From Micromonospora rosaria (GTDB lineage: Bacteria; Actinomycetota; Actinomycetes; Mycobacteriales; Micromonosporaceae): 64,000 bases of DNA. Of this stretch, positions 33,120-41,280 are shown one piece after another. Both the position numbers and the translations under genes were made by a program. The notes below the pieces were generated by a model. That model ran no database searches and had not been told where the DNA came from. It saw only the letters and a program-made list of their open reading frames with translations. The DNA lies in NCBI RefSeq assembly GCF_001567585.1, contig NZ_LRQV01000007.1:1-64000 (forward strand), read 5' to 3'. Position 1 is the first letter of the stretch; each line of letters opens with the position of its first letter.

Positions 33120-35558
33120 ATGCATCCTCTCTTCGACATCCCCGCGTCCCCGTCCACGCCCGACCCCGCGCCGGCTCCGCCGCGCCGGCCCGGCCCCGCC
33201 GTCCGCCTCGATCCACAGGACCTGGTCGAGGGCCTCAACGGGCCGCAGCGTGACGCGGTCACGCACGCCGGCTCGCCGCTGCTGATCGTGGCCGGGGCCG
33301 GCTCGGGCAAGACCCGGGTGCTCACCCACCGGATCGCGTACCTGCTGGCCGCACGGGACGTGCACCCCGGCGAGATCATCGCGATCACCTTCACCAACAA
33401 GGCCGCCGGGGAGATGAAGGAGCGGGTGACCCACCTGGTCGGGCCGCGCGCCCGGCTGATGTGGGTCTCCACCTTCCACTCCGCCTGCGTGCGGATCCTG
33501 CGCGCCGAGCACGAGCACGCCGGGTTGAAGTCGACCTTCTCGATCTACGACGCGGACGACTCCCGCCGGCTGATGCAGCTCGTCGCCCGGGAGCTGGACC
33601 TGGACCCGAAGCGGTACCCGGCCCGGGGGCTGGCCGCCCAGGTCTCCAACCTCAAGAACGAGCTGGTCGACCCGGAGACGTTCGCCGGCCGGGCCAGCGG
33701 GCCCAACGAGCGGGCCCTCGCCGAGGCGTACACGCTCTACCAGCGGCGGCTGCGCGAGGCGCACGCGCTGGACTTCGACGACCTGATCATGACCACGGTG
33801 CACCTGTTCCAGTCGCACCCGCACGTCGCGGAGAGTTACCGCCGTCGGTTCCGGCACGTCCTGGTCGACGAGTACCAGGACACCAACCACGCCCAGTACG
33901 TGCTGATCAAGGAGCTGGTCTCCGGCACCGAGGGGATCGAGCCGGCGGAGCTGTGCGTGGTCGGTGACGCCGACCAGTCGATCTACGCGTTCCGGGGCGC
34001 CACGATCCGCAACATCCTGGAGTTCGAGCGGGACTTCACCGACGCCCGCACGATCCTGCTGGAGCAGAACTACCGCTCCACCCAGACCATCCTCAACGCG
34101 GCCAACGCGGTGATCGACCGGAACACCTCGCGCAAGCCGAAGCGGCTGTGGAGCGACGCCGGCCCCGGCGAGCAGATCGTCGGGTACGTCGCCGACACCG
34201 AGCACGCCGAGGCGGACTGGGTCGGCCGGGAGATCGACCGGCTGGTCGACGAGGACGCGGCCCGGCCCGGTGACGTGGCGGTCTTCTACCGCACCAACGC
34301 CCAGTCCCGGGTCTTCGAGGAGGTGTTCATCCGGGTCGGCCTGCCGTACAGGGTGGTCGGCGGGGTGCGCTTCTACGAGCGCAAGGAGGTCCGCGACGCG
34401 CTGGCGTACCTCCGCGCGGTGGTCAACGACGACGACACGGTCAACCTGCGCCGGATCCTGAACACCCCGCGCCGGGGCATCGGCGAGCGGGCCGAGGCCT
34501 GCGTGGAGGCGCTGGCCAGCCGGGACCGGATCTCTTTCGGCGCGGCGCTGCGCCGGGCCACGGACGCCCCCGGCATCTCCACCCGGGCCGCGAACGGCAT
34601 CGGTGACTTCGTCGCGCTCCTCGACGGTGTGCGGGAGGTGGCCGAGACCGGCACCCCGGAGGAGGTGCTGGAGGCGGTGCTGACCCGGTCGGGCTACCTC
34701 AGCGAGCTGGAGGAGAGCCTGGACCCGCAGGACGCCGGCCGGGTGGACAACCTCCAGGAACTGGTCAGCGTGGCCCGGGAGTACACCGAGCGGATCGAGG
34801 CGACCGGCGCAGAGGGGGAGCGGGCCACCCTGGCCGGGTTCCTGGAGCAGGTCGCCCTGGTCGCCGACGCCGACCAGATCCCTGCGCAGCCTGACTCGGC
34901 AGCCGACGGTGCCGAGGCCGACGACCCGGCGCCATACCAGGGCGTGGTCACCCTGATGACGCTGCACACCGCCAAGGGGCTGGAGTTCCCGGTGGTGTTC
35001 CTGACCGGCCTGGAGGACGGCGTCTTCCCGCACCTGCGCGCGCTCGGCGACACCCGTGAGCTGGAGGAGGAGCGCCGGCTCGCGTACGTCGGCATCACCC
35101 GGGCCCGGCAGCGGCTCTACCTGTCCCGGGCGGTGACCCGCTCGGCCTGGGGGCAGCCCGCCTACAACCCGCCCTCGCGGTTCCTGGAGGAGCTGCCTCC
35201 GGCGCTGGTCCGCTGGGAGCGCACCGAGGGGACGTACACCTCGTGGGGTGGCGGGGGCGGCGGCGTCGGCGGGCGCGCGGACCGGGTGCCCGGCGGGCGC
35301 GGCGGCTTCACCGGGGGGACCCCGAAGGCCGCCCAGTTGGCGAAGCGGCTCGGGGTCGACGGCAGCCGGCTGACCACGGCCAGCGAGCTGCCCCAGGGGC
35401 CGAAGGTGGCGGCCGGCGACCGGGTCAACCACCAGCGGTACGGGCTCGGTCGGGTGCTCGCCGTCGAGGGGCACGGCCCCGGTGCCCGCGCCCAGATCGA
35501 CTTCGGCGACCAGACCATGTGGCTGGTGCTGCGGCACGCGCCGGTCGAGAAGATCTGA
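33120..35558 (+). CDS. ATP-dependent DNA helicase, UvrD/PcrA type
   Basis: An 812-residue superfamily 1A helicase for nucleotide excision repair, replication restart and removal of proteins from DNA. Motifs in order: Q motif LNGPQRDAV, Walker A GAGSGKT at 59-65, motif Ia ITFTNKAAGEM, Walker B VDEYQDTNHAQY, motif III GDADQSIYAFRGA, motif IV EQNYRSTQTIL, motif V LHTAKGLEFP and motif VI VGITRARQRLYLSRA. The C-terminal ~60 residues form the RNA-polymerase-binding Tudor-like domain after a Gly-rich linker (GGGGGGVGG). Length is usual for PcrA. It appears leaderless and ends in a hairpin that overlaps its stop. Confidence 0.96.
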   Translation: MHPLFDIPASPSTPDPAPAPPRRPGPAVRLDPQDLVEGLNGPQRDAVTHAGSPLLIVAGAGSGKTRVLTHRIAYLLAARDVHPGEIIAITFTNKAAGEMKERVTHLVGPRARLMWVSTFHSACVRILRAEHEHAGLKSTFSIYDADDSRRLMQLVARELDLDPKRYPARGLAAQVSNLKNELVDPETFAGRASGPNERALAEAYTLYQRRLREAHALDFDDLIMTTVHLFQSHPHVAESYRRRFRHVLVDEYQDTNHAQYVLIKELVSGTEGIEPAELCVVGDADQSIYAFRGATIRNILEFERDFTDARTILLEQNYRSTQTILNAANAVIDRNTSRKPKRLWSDAGPGEQIVGYVADTEHAEADWVGREIDRLVDEDAARPGDVAVFYRTNAQSRVFEEVFIRVGLPYRVVGGVRFYERKEVRDALAYLRAVVNDDDTVNLRRILNTPRRGIGERAEACVEALASRDRISFGAALRRATDAPGISTRAANGIGDFVALLDGVREVAETGTPEEVLEAVLTRSGYLSELEESLDPQDAGRVDNLQELVSVAREYTERIEATGAEGERATLAGFLEQVALVADADQIPAQPDSAADGAEADDPAPYQGVVTLMTLHTAKGLEFPVVFLTGLEDGVFPHLRALGDTRELEEERRLAYVGITRARQRLYLSRAVTRSAWGQPAYNPPSRFLEELPPALVRWERTEGTYTSWGGGGGGVGGRADRVPGGRGGFTGGTPKAAQLAKRLGVDGSRLTTASELPQGPKVAAGDRVNHQRYGLGRVLAVEGHGPGARAQIDFGDQTMWLVLRHAPVEKI

Positions 35559-35584
35559 CCCCGGCCGGCGCGGGCCGGGGTCAG
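35555..35584. terminator. bidirectional terminator, uvrD / M23 peptidase
   Basis: A 12-bp stem ctgaccccggcc / ggccggggtcag with a 6-nt loop that contains both stop codons of the convergent genes. Confidence 0.75.
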
Positions 35585-36399
35585 CAGCCCAGGTCGACGC
35601 CGCGTGCGCGCATGAACGGGGCCGGGTCGATCTGGTTCCACATCGCGCCCTGGTGCACCTCGAAGTGCAGGTGCGGGCCGGTGGAGTCGCCGGTGGAGCC
35701 CTCGCTGCCGATCCGCTGACCGGCGGTGACCTTCGCGCCGACGTCGACCGCCGCCTGGCTCAGGTGGGCGTAGTGGGTCAGGTACCCGTTGCCGTGGTCG
35801 ACGACGACGGAGATGCCGTAGCCGTCGCCGACGTCGCCGGCCTTGTCCACGGTGCCGGCGGCGGCGGCGCGGACCGGGGTGCCGGCGGGCAGCGCGAGGT
35901 CGATGCCGGCGTGCAGGGTGCCCCAGCGGGGGCCGTAGCAGGAGGTGACCGCCGCGCCGGGCATCGGGTTGACCCAGGCCGGTTTCGGCGCGCTGGTGGT
36001 CTTCACCGGCTTCGGCGCGGCCTTCGTGCTGGCCTTGGCGGTGGCGGTGCGGGTGGGGGCCGCGCTGCTCGGGGCCGCGCTGGTCGGGCTGGCCGACGGG
36101 CTCGCCGTCGACGGGGCCGGCGTGGGGGTGGGGCTGGCCGATTCACGGGCGGCCCGGTCGGCGCGCTCGACGGCGTCGGCGCGCTCGGCGGCCAGGGCCT
36201 CGGCGTCCAGCACGACGGCGCCGGGCTCCGGCCCGTCGGGGCCGCCGGCGGTGACGGCGACACCGCCGATGCCGACGCCGACCAGCGCGACCGCTGCGGC
36301 GACCAGCCAGGGAGTACGGCCGGCGACCCGCAGTGGTCGCCGGTGGCGGGCCGGGGTGCTGCCGATCCGCTCGCGGGGGGTGAGGTTCTCGTCCGGCAC
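35581..36399 (-). CDS. M23 family peptidase, membrane-anchored (first)
   Basis: A 272-residue protein with one N-terminal transmembrane helix (about 30-50), an Ala/Glu-rich short helix, a Ser/Thr/Pro/Ala-rich linker, and a C-terminal M23 (LytM) domain. The zinc ligands are in HAGIDLALPAG and GPHLHFEVHQG, and HYAHLSQ supplies the second catalytic His region, so it is probably an active peptidoglycan endopeptidase outside the membrane. The GTG at 36399 has GGAAGG seven bases upstream. A second M23 gene lies upstream on the same strand, separated by a terminator. Confidence 0.9.
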   Translation of the reverse strand: MPDENLTPRERIGSTPARHRRPLRVAGRTPWLVAAAVALVGVGIGGVAVTAGGPDGPEPGAVVLDAEALAAERADAVERADRAARESASPTPTPAPSTASPSASPTSAAPSSAAPTRTATAKASTKAAPKPVKTTSAPKPAWVNPMPGAAVTSCYGPRWGTLHAGIDLALPAGTPVRAAAAGTVDKAGDVGDGYGISVVVDHGNGYLTHYAHLSQAAVDVGAKVTAGQRIGSEGSTGDSTGPHLHFEVHQGAMWNQIDPAPFMRARGVDLGC

Positions 36400-36541
36400 G
36401 GTTGACCTTCCCGGTCGGGGGCACTGACCCGGGAAATACTGGTGTGGGCGGGACCGGGACCGGGTAGGGGTGTGGGACTCACCGGCGGTGACGCCGGTGA
36501 CTGCTGTCCGGTTACGTCCCAGGTCAGACCGTTCCGTCCCG

Positions 36542-36579
36542 AAAAGTGATCATGATGCGACGTGGCGCTGCTCACTTTT
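36542..36579. promoter_or_regulatory. inverted repeat aaaagtga / tcactttt
   Basis: Perfect 8-bp arms 22 bp apart in the space between the two M23 genes. The arms are AT-rich in a very GC-rich context and lie ~140 bp before the downstream M23 start. It may be an operator or a leader hairpin. Confidence 0.4.
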
Positions 36580-36624
36580 GCGGCTGTGACGAGCGACATA
36601 TCTGTCCGGGTGTCCGCACGAGAA

Positions 36625-36652
36625 ACCGCCCGGATCGGCTGATCCGGGCGGT
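36625..36652 (-). terminator. terminator of the second M23 gene
   Basis: A perfect 12-bp stem (accgcccggatc) with a 4-nt loop, followed on the minus strand by tttctcg; it lies 20 bases past the stop codon. Confidence 0.8.
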
Positions 36653-36671
36653 CGACGGGCGGTACGGAGCG

Positions 36672-37388
36672 TCAGGAGGCGGCTACGTCGCTGTAAAATG
36701 CCTCGACTTGCAGCTTGATGTCCACTCCGCGCTCCTGGAGCCACGGCACCGGGTCCTGCGGCTTGCCGTTGACATGCACCTCCAGGTGCAGGTGCACGCC
36801 GTAGGAGTGGCCGGTGTTGCCGACCAGTCCGAGCTGGTCGCCCGCCTTGACCTGCTGGCCCTCCTTGACGCTCACCGCCGCGGAGTGACCGTAGATGGCC
36901 TCGCTGCCGTCGGGGTGCTGGACGATCACGGCGTTGCCGTAGCCGCCGAACCAGCCGGCCTTGGTGACCTTCCCGCCGTGGATCGCGACGTACGGGGTGC
37001 CCTCCGGGGCGACCAGGTCGACGCCGGTGTGCAGCTTCCCCCAGCGCATGCCGTACGGGGAGTTGAAGTCGTAGCCCTGGAGCGGGAGCAGCCAGATGCC
37101 GTCCTCGCTGGCCTCGTCCGCGCCACCGCGCCCGCTGTCCCGGGAGGCCCGGTCGGCGGACTCGCCCCGGGCCGCGATGTCCTCGCTGAGGGCCGAGGAC
37201 TGCCGCAGCTCGTCCAGGACGGAGGGGCTGACGCTCTTGGCGTCCGGCAGGGCGCCGGCGCCGAGGGCCACCACACCGGCGCCGACGAAGGCGGTGGTGA
37301 CGACGGCTGCGTAGCGGCTACGCGGGGGGGTGGGTACGCGGCGGCGACCGCGATATCGATCCGGCTCAGACGACAGGCGCTGGCGCAC
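36672..37388 (-). CDS. M23 family peptidase (second)
   Basis: A 238-residue protein: a basic N-terminus, a transmembrane or signal segment (YAAVVTTAFVGAGVVALGAGALP), a coiled, Asp/Arg/Ser-rich linker and an M23 domain with HTGVDLVAPEG, GHSAAVSVKEGQQV and GVHLHLEVHVNG. The zinc ligands are kept, so it should cut peptidoglycan cross-bridges. The start GTG at 37388 is chosen for its six-base spacing from GGAGG; another GTG six bases upstream overlaps that site. The ORF could run to 37535, but without support. I looked for c-di-AMP riboswitch hallmarks upstream and found none. Confidence 0.88.
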   Translation of the reverse strand: MRQRLSSEPDRYRGRRRVPTPPRSRYAAVVTTAFVGAGVVALGAGALPDAKSVSPSVLDELRQSSALSEDIAARGESADRASRDSGRGGADEASEDGIWLLPLQGYDFNSPYGMRWGKLHTGVDLVAPEGTPYVAIHGGKVTKAGWFGGYGNAVIVQHPDGSEAIYGHSAAVSVKEGQQVKAGDQLGLVGNTGHSYGVHLHLEVHVNGKPQDPVPWLQERGVDIKLQVEAFYSDVAAS

Positions 37389-37814
37389 GCACACCCTCCG
37401 TTGTCGGGGATCCGAAGCGGTCGTCCCGGGTTCGTGTCGCTGGTGAACGTCGGTGGGCCGCGTCGTCACCCGTCCTAAGACCTGATGACAACCGTGGACA
37501 CGGTAGCCAACAGCCACAGGAGTCACAAGCGGCACCGCCGAAATCCCCGTTCAGTTATGTCCAGATTCGCCCCTAAGTGTGGCATCTCGTCACCTTTACT
37601 GGGGGGCCTCGTTACCGCTCGAATGTCGCACACGGTGACCGTGACCACGTCGATGTCCGAATCGTCGCCCGGTACCCGGCGGGTCGGGCCGGACCGCTCC
37701 CGGCGCGGTGGCCCCTTCCCGGATTCCCCGGACCGGGTCCGCCGGGTTACCGTTCGTTCAGGTGAGGGCCGCTCGGCCGGCTGACGGCCGCGGAACCGGG
37801 AAGGGTGTGCGCTG
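37389..37814. other. divergent region between M23 and B12-binding genes
   Basis: 426 bp without a gene. Two dyads share one half-site: ACCGT-ggac-ACGGT (37491-37504) and CACGGT-g-ACCGTG (37631-37643, perfect). The centre (37540-37620) is AT-richer than the flanks. TACCGT at 37748-37753 is a possible -10 box for the B12-binding gene. Confidence 0.4.
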
Positions 37815-38219
37815 ATGAGCTCTCGTATCCGGGTCGTCGTCGCCAAGCCGGGCCTCGACGGGCACGACCGTGGTGCCAAGGTGGTCGCCCGCGCCCTCCG
37901 GGACGCCGGCATGGAGGTCATCTACACCGGCCTGCACCAGACCCCGGAGCAGATCGTCGAGACCGCGATCCAGGAGGACGCCGACGCGGTCGGCCTCTCC
38001 GTGCTCTCCGGCGCGCACATGACGCTCTTCCGGCGGGTGCTGGAACTCCTCGACGAGCGGGACGCCCGCGACATCGTCGTCTTCGGCGGCGGCATCATCC
38101 CCGACGCCGACCTGCCGGAGTTGGCGCGGATCGGCGTCGCCAAGATCTTCACCCCGGGCGCGACCACCACGTCCATCGTCGAGTGGGTACGGCAGAACGT
38201 GGCGCAACCGGTCGCCTGA
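37815..38219 (+). CDS. cobalamin (B12)-binding domain protein
   Basis: A 134-residue protein that is only a B12-binding domain of the methylmalonyl-CoA mutase type. The motif DGHDRG (Asp15-x-His17-x-x-Gly20) supplies the lower axial His ligand, and [10 protein letters not shown] and VVFGGGIIP are the other conserved binding parts. In known enzymes such a free subunit pairs with a separate barrel subunit to form isobutyryl- or methylmalonyl-CoA mutases. No barrel subunit is encoded in this window. The ATG at 37815 has GGGAAGGG upstream. A hairpin follows 77 bases after the stop. Confidence 0.9.
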   Translation: MSSRIRVVVAKPGLDGHDRGAKVVARALRDAGMEVIYTGLHQTPEQIVETAIQEDADAVGLSVLSGAHMTLFRRVLELLDERDARDIVVFGGGIIPDADLPELARIGVAKIFTPGATTTSIVEWVRQNVAQPVA

Positions 38220-38295
38220 CGCCCGGCGGGCCCGACGCCCGGGTGGGGAAGCCGGCGGGCTCCGGACAGCCGGCGGGGGTTTACGGACAGGGGGG

Positions 38296-38330
38296 AGGGG
38301 CCGGACGCACCCCTCACACGTCCGGCCCCT
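38296..38330 (+). terminator. terminator after the B12-binding gene
   Basis: A 12-bp stem aggggccggacg / cgtccggcccct with an 11-nt loop. Confidence 0.65.
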
Positions 38331-38501
38331 CTATGCACGATGCCCCGCCGCCACCCCTCGACCGACAGGGCATCGGCCGCTCCCGTCCTCGCGCTGTGCT
38401 CAGCGCTCCGACATCTGACTCAACGACGCCTCCGGCCGGGGGTTACGCACCCGTTCCGAACATTGCCGCTGTGTAGTACGGCACACCGTGTACCCGCTCG
38501 G

Positions 38502-38529
38502 TTGCCGGTGCCGTCCGCCTCGCTAGGCT
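38502..38529 (+). promoter_or_regulatory. promoter upstream of sucCD
   Basis: TTGCCG (38502-38507), a 16-bp spacer and TAGGCT (38524-38529). The transcript would begin at about 38536, exactly on an ATG that opens a five-codon frame, and reach sucC after ~97 nt. The rest of 38331-38632 shows no gene. Confidence 0.5.
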
Positions 38530-38535
38530 GCGCCA

Positions 38536-38553
38536 ATGGCCTGCTTCAACTGA
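38536..38553 (+). CDS. possible five-codon leaderless uORF (MACFN)
   Basis: ATG GCC TGC TTC AAC TGA begins six bases after the TAGGCT box and would be translated from the transcript 5' end. Its stop lies 80 nt before the sucC start. It may tune sucCD translation, or may be chance. Confidence 0.3.
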   Translation: MACFN

Positions 38554-38632
38554 TGACAGGCGTCAGGATGTTTTCCACAACGCTGGTGGCGGCGCGACGG
38601 CGCGCCGCGGAGACGGGACGGGACGCGCAATC

Positions 38633-39811
38633 GTGGACCTGTACGAGTACCAGGGGCGGGACCTGTTCGAGCGGCACGGCTTGCCCGTGCTCGCCGGCGG
38701 CGTCGCCACGACCCCGGAGGAGGCCCGCGCGATCGCCGAACGCCTCGGCGGTCGGGTGGTCGTCAAGGCGCAGGTGAAGGTCGGCGGCCGGGGCAAGGCC
38801 GGTGGCGTCAAGCTCGCCGAGGGCGCCGAGGAGACGGTGGCCCGCGCCACCGACATCCTGGGCATGGACATCAAGGGGCACACGGTCCACAAGGTCATGA
38901 TCACCGTGACCGCGGACGTGGCCGAGGAGTACTACTTCTCGTACCTGCTCGACCGGGCGAACCGCACCTTCCTCTGCATCGCCAGCGTCGCCGGCGGCAT
39001 GGACATCGAGCAGGTCGCGGCCGAGACCCCGGAGCGAGTCGTCAAGGCCCCGATCGACGCGGTCACCGGCGTGGACGAGGCCAAGGCGCGGGAGATCGTC
39101 ACCGCCGCCGGCTTCCCCGCCGAGGTCGCCGACCAGGTGGTCGACGTCGCGGTCAAGCTCTGGCAGGCCTTCGTCGCCGAGGACGCCACGCTGGTCGAGG
39201 TGAACCCGCTGGCCACGACCAAGGACGGCGGGCTGTTGCTGCTCGACGCCAAGGTCACCCTCGACGAGAACGCCGCGTTCCGGCACCCCGACCACGAGGC
39301 GCTGGTCGACCAGGCCGCCGTGGACCCGCTGGAGCAGGCCGCCAAGGAGAAGGACCTCAACTACGTCAAGCTCGACGGCGAGGTCGGCATCATCGGCAAC
39401 GGCGCGGGCCTGGTCATGTCCACCCTCGACGTGGTCGCGTACGCCGGTGAGCGGCACGGCGACGTCAAGCCGGCGAACTTCCTCGACATCGGCGGCGGCG
39501 CGAGCGCCGCGGTGATGGCCAACGGTCTGGAGATCGTGCTCTCCGACCCGGCGGTGCGCAGCGTCTTCGTCAACGTCTTCGGCGGGATCACCGCCTGCGA
39601 CGAGGTCGCCAACGGTATCGTGCAGGCGCTGGCGCTGCTGGAGCAGCGGGGCGAGAAGGTCACCAAGCCCCTCGTCGTCCGGCTCGACGGCAACAACGCC
39701 GAGGCCGGTCGGGCGATCCTCGACGGCGCGAACAACCCGCTGGTGCAGCGGGTCGACACCATGGACGGCGCGGCCGAGCGGGCCGCCGAGCTGGCGGCTG
39801 CGGGGAACTGA
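38633..39811 (+). CDS. sucC: succinyl-CoA synthetase beta subunit (ADP-forming)
   Basis: The 392-residue beta subunit of succinyl-CoA ligase in the TCA cycle. The N-terminal ATP-grasp domain starts [15 protein letters not shown] and has [15 protein letters not shown] and [13 protein letters not shown]; the C-terminal CoA-ligase domain has [10 protein letters not shown] and [15 protein letters not shown]. The GTG at 38633 is fixed by homology; its ribosome site is weak. sucD starts one base after the stop, so the two are co-translated. Confidence 0.96.
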   Translation: MDLYEYQGRDLFERHGLPVLAGGVATTPEEARAIAERLGGRVVVKAQVKVGGRGKAGGVKLAEGAEETVARATDILGMDIKGHTVHKVMITVTADVAEEYYFSYLLDRANRTFLCIASVAGGMDIEQVAAETPERVVKAPIDAVTGVDEAKAREIVTAAGFPAEVADQVVDVAVKLWQAFVAEDATLVEVNPLATTKDGGLLLLDAKVTLDENAAFRHPDHEALVDQAAVDPLEQAAKEKDLNYVKLDGEVGIIGNGAGLVMSTLDVVAYAGERHGDVKPANFLDIGGGASAAVMANGLEIVLSDPAVRSVFVNVFGGITACDEVANGIVQALALLEQRGEKVTKPLVVRLDGNNAEAGRAILDGANNPLVQRVDTMDGAAERAAELAAAGN

Positions 39812-39812
39812 G

Positions 39813-40700
39813 ATGGCTATCTGGCTGACCAAGGACTCGAAGGTCATCGTGCAGGGGATGACCGGCTCCGAGGGGTCCAAGCACACCCGGCGGATGCTCG
39901 CGGCCGGCACCACCGTCGTCGGTGGGGTCAACCCGCGCAAGGCGGGGCAGACCGTCGACTTCGACGGTACCGAGCTGCCGGTCTTCGCCTCGGTGGCGGA
40001 CGCGATGAAGGAGACCGGGGCCGACGTCACGGTCATCTTCGTGCCGCCGCAGTTCACCAAGGGCGCGGTGGTCGAGGCGATCGACGCCGGCATCCCGCTG
40101 GCCGTGGTGATCACCGAGGGCGTGCCGGTGCACGACACCGCCGCCTTCTGGGCGTACAACGTGGCCAAGGGCGAGCAGACCCGGATCATCGGCCCGAACT
40201 GCCCCGGCATCGCCTCCCCGGGGGCCTCCAACGCCGGCATCATCCCGGCCGACATCACCGGCGCCGGCCGGATCGGCCTGGTCAGCAAGAGCGGCACGCT
40301 GACCTACCAGATGATGTACGAGCTGCGCGACATCGGCTTCTCGACCTGCGTCGGCATCGGCGGTGACCCGATCATCGGCACCACCCACATCGACGCGCTG
40401 GCCGCGTTCGAGGCGGACCCGGACACCGACGCCATCGTGATGATCGGTGAGATCGGCGGCGACGCCGAGGAGCGGGCCGCCGACTTCATCAAGGCCAACG
40501 TGACCAAGCCGGTGGTCGGCTACATCGCCGGCTTCACCGCGCCCCCCGGCAAGACCATGGGGCACGCCGGCGCGATCATCTCCGGCTCGGCGGGCACCGC
40601 CGAGGCGAAGAAGGAGGCGCTGGAGGCGGTCGGGGTGAAGGTCGGCAAGACGCCGACCGAGACCGCCAAGCTGATGCGGGAGATCATGTCCGCCGGCTGA
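39813..40700 (+). CDS. sucD: succinyl-CoA synthetase alpha subunit
   Basis: The 295-residue alpha subunit. The N-terminal CoA-binding Rossmann domain has [16 protein letters not shown], followed by [10 protein letters not shown] and [15 protein letters not shown]. The phosphorylated residue is His251 in [13 protein letters not shown]. With SucC it converts succinyl-CoA to succinate while making ATP. It is directly downstream of sucC with a one-base gap and is followed by a bidirectional hairpin. Confidence 0.97.
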   Translation: MAIWLTKDSKVIVQGMTGSEGSKHTRRMLAAGTTVVGGVNPRKAGQTVDFDGTELPVFASVADAMKETGADVTVIFVPPQFTKGAVVEAIDAGIPLAVVITEGVPVHDTAAFWAYNVAKGEQTRIIGPNCPGIASPGASNAGIIPADITGAGRIGLVSKSGTLTYQMMYELRDIGFSTCVGIGGDPIIGTTHIDALAAFEADPDTDAIVMIGEIGGDAEERAADFIKANVTKPVVGYIAGFTAPPGKTMGHAGAIISGSAGTAEAKKEALEAVGVKVGKTPTETAKLMREIMSAG

Positions 40701-40717
40701 ACGGGTACGACGCACCG

Positions 40718-40750
40718 CGAGGGAGCCGACCGCTGTGGTCGGCTCCCTCG
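40718..40750. terminator. bidirectional terminator after sucCD
   Basis: A 14-bp perfect stem cgagggagccgacc with loop gctgt, between sucD and the convergent small membrane protein gene. Confidence 0.8.
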
Positions 40751-40825
40751 GTCGTCTCCGGCCCACCGTCGTGCCCCGGTCGGCCCCGGCCTCCCTGACC
40801 CCGGTCCGGCCCGCTCGCCTCCTGC

Positions 40826-41086
40826 TCAGCGGTTCCAGAACGGGTAGTTGCCGGTGGACCGGAGGACCCAGCTCCCGATAATGTTGATCACGCCGAAGGC
40901 GATCGCCAGGTAGCCCAGGACCGGCGACTGCCCGAACCGCTTGGCGTCCCGGACCGACAGGTACCCGAAGAGGATGCCGAGGACCCCGCAGCAGAGCAGG
41001 CCGAGGACGATGCCCAGCACACCCCAGAGCGTCGTACGGTCCCGGCCCGCGGCCGGTGGCGGCGACGGCGGATACGGAGCGTTCAC
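40826..41086 (-). CDS. small DUF4190-like membrane protein
   Basis: An 86-residue protein with a Pro-rich N-terminus and two transmembrane helices (LWGVLGIVLGLLCCGVLGILFGYL and VLGYLAIAFGVINIIGSWV) joined by SVRDAKRFGQ, typical of the DUF4190 helix pair. The GTG at 41086 has GGAGGA six bases upstream. Function unknown; a longer relative with a repeat-rich N-terminus is at 42726. Convergent with sucD. Confidence 0.75.
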   Translation of the reverse strand: MNAPYPPSPPPAAGRDRTTLWGVLGIVLGLLCCGVLGILFGYLSVRDAKRFGQSPVLGYLAIAFGVINIIGSWVLRSTGNYPFWNR

Positions 41087-41280
41087 GGCTTCCTCCGAGC
41101 GGTCGGTGCCGCGACGGTGACGGTCGCGTCCTGGGCCGAGGCTAAACCGGATCCGTACGCCGGGCGGGGAGATCGCGGAACTGCCCGCCGGGTGGTGGAC
41201 CGCCGCCTTTTCGGGCGGGAGTTGGCGTCGCGGGAGATACCGGACTGCCGATCGGCGCGCGACATGCCAGAGTAGAGCCG

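Noticed and set aside
37389..37535. Possible c-di-AMP riboswitch upstream of the M23 peptidase
   Set aside because: This is a known location for that riboswitch in actinobacteria, but the GGGGGAACC and GGGUGAAUC hallmarks are not present.
38568..38777. Frame starting at ATG 38568, overlapping sucC
   Set aside because: It runs out of frame through the start of sucC and gives a low-complexity Arg/Ser/Pro translation.
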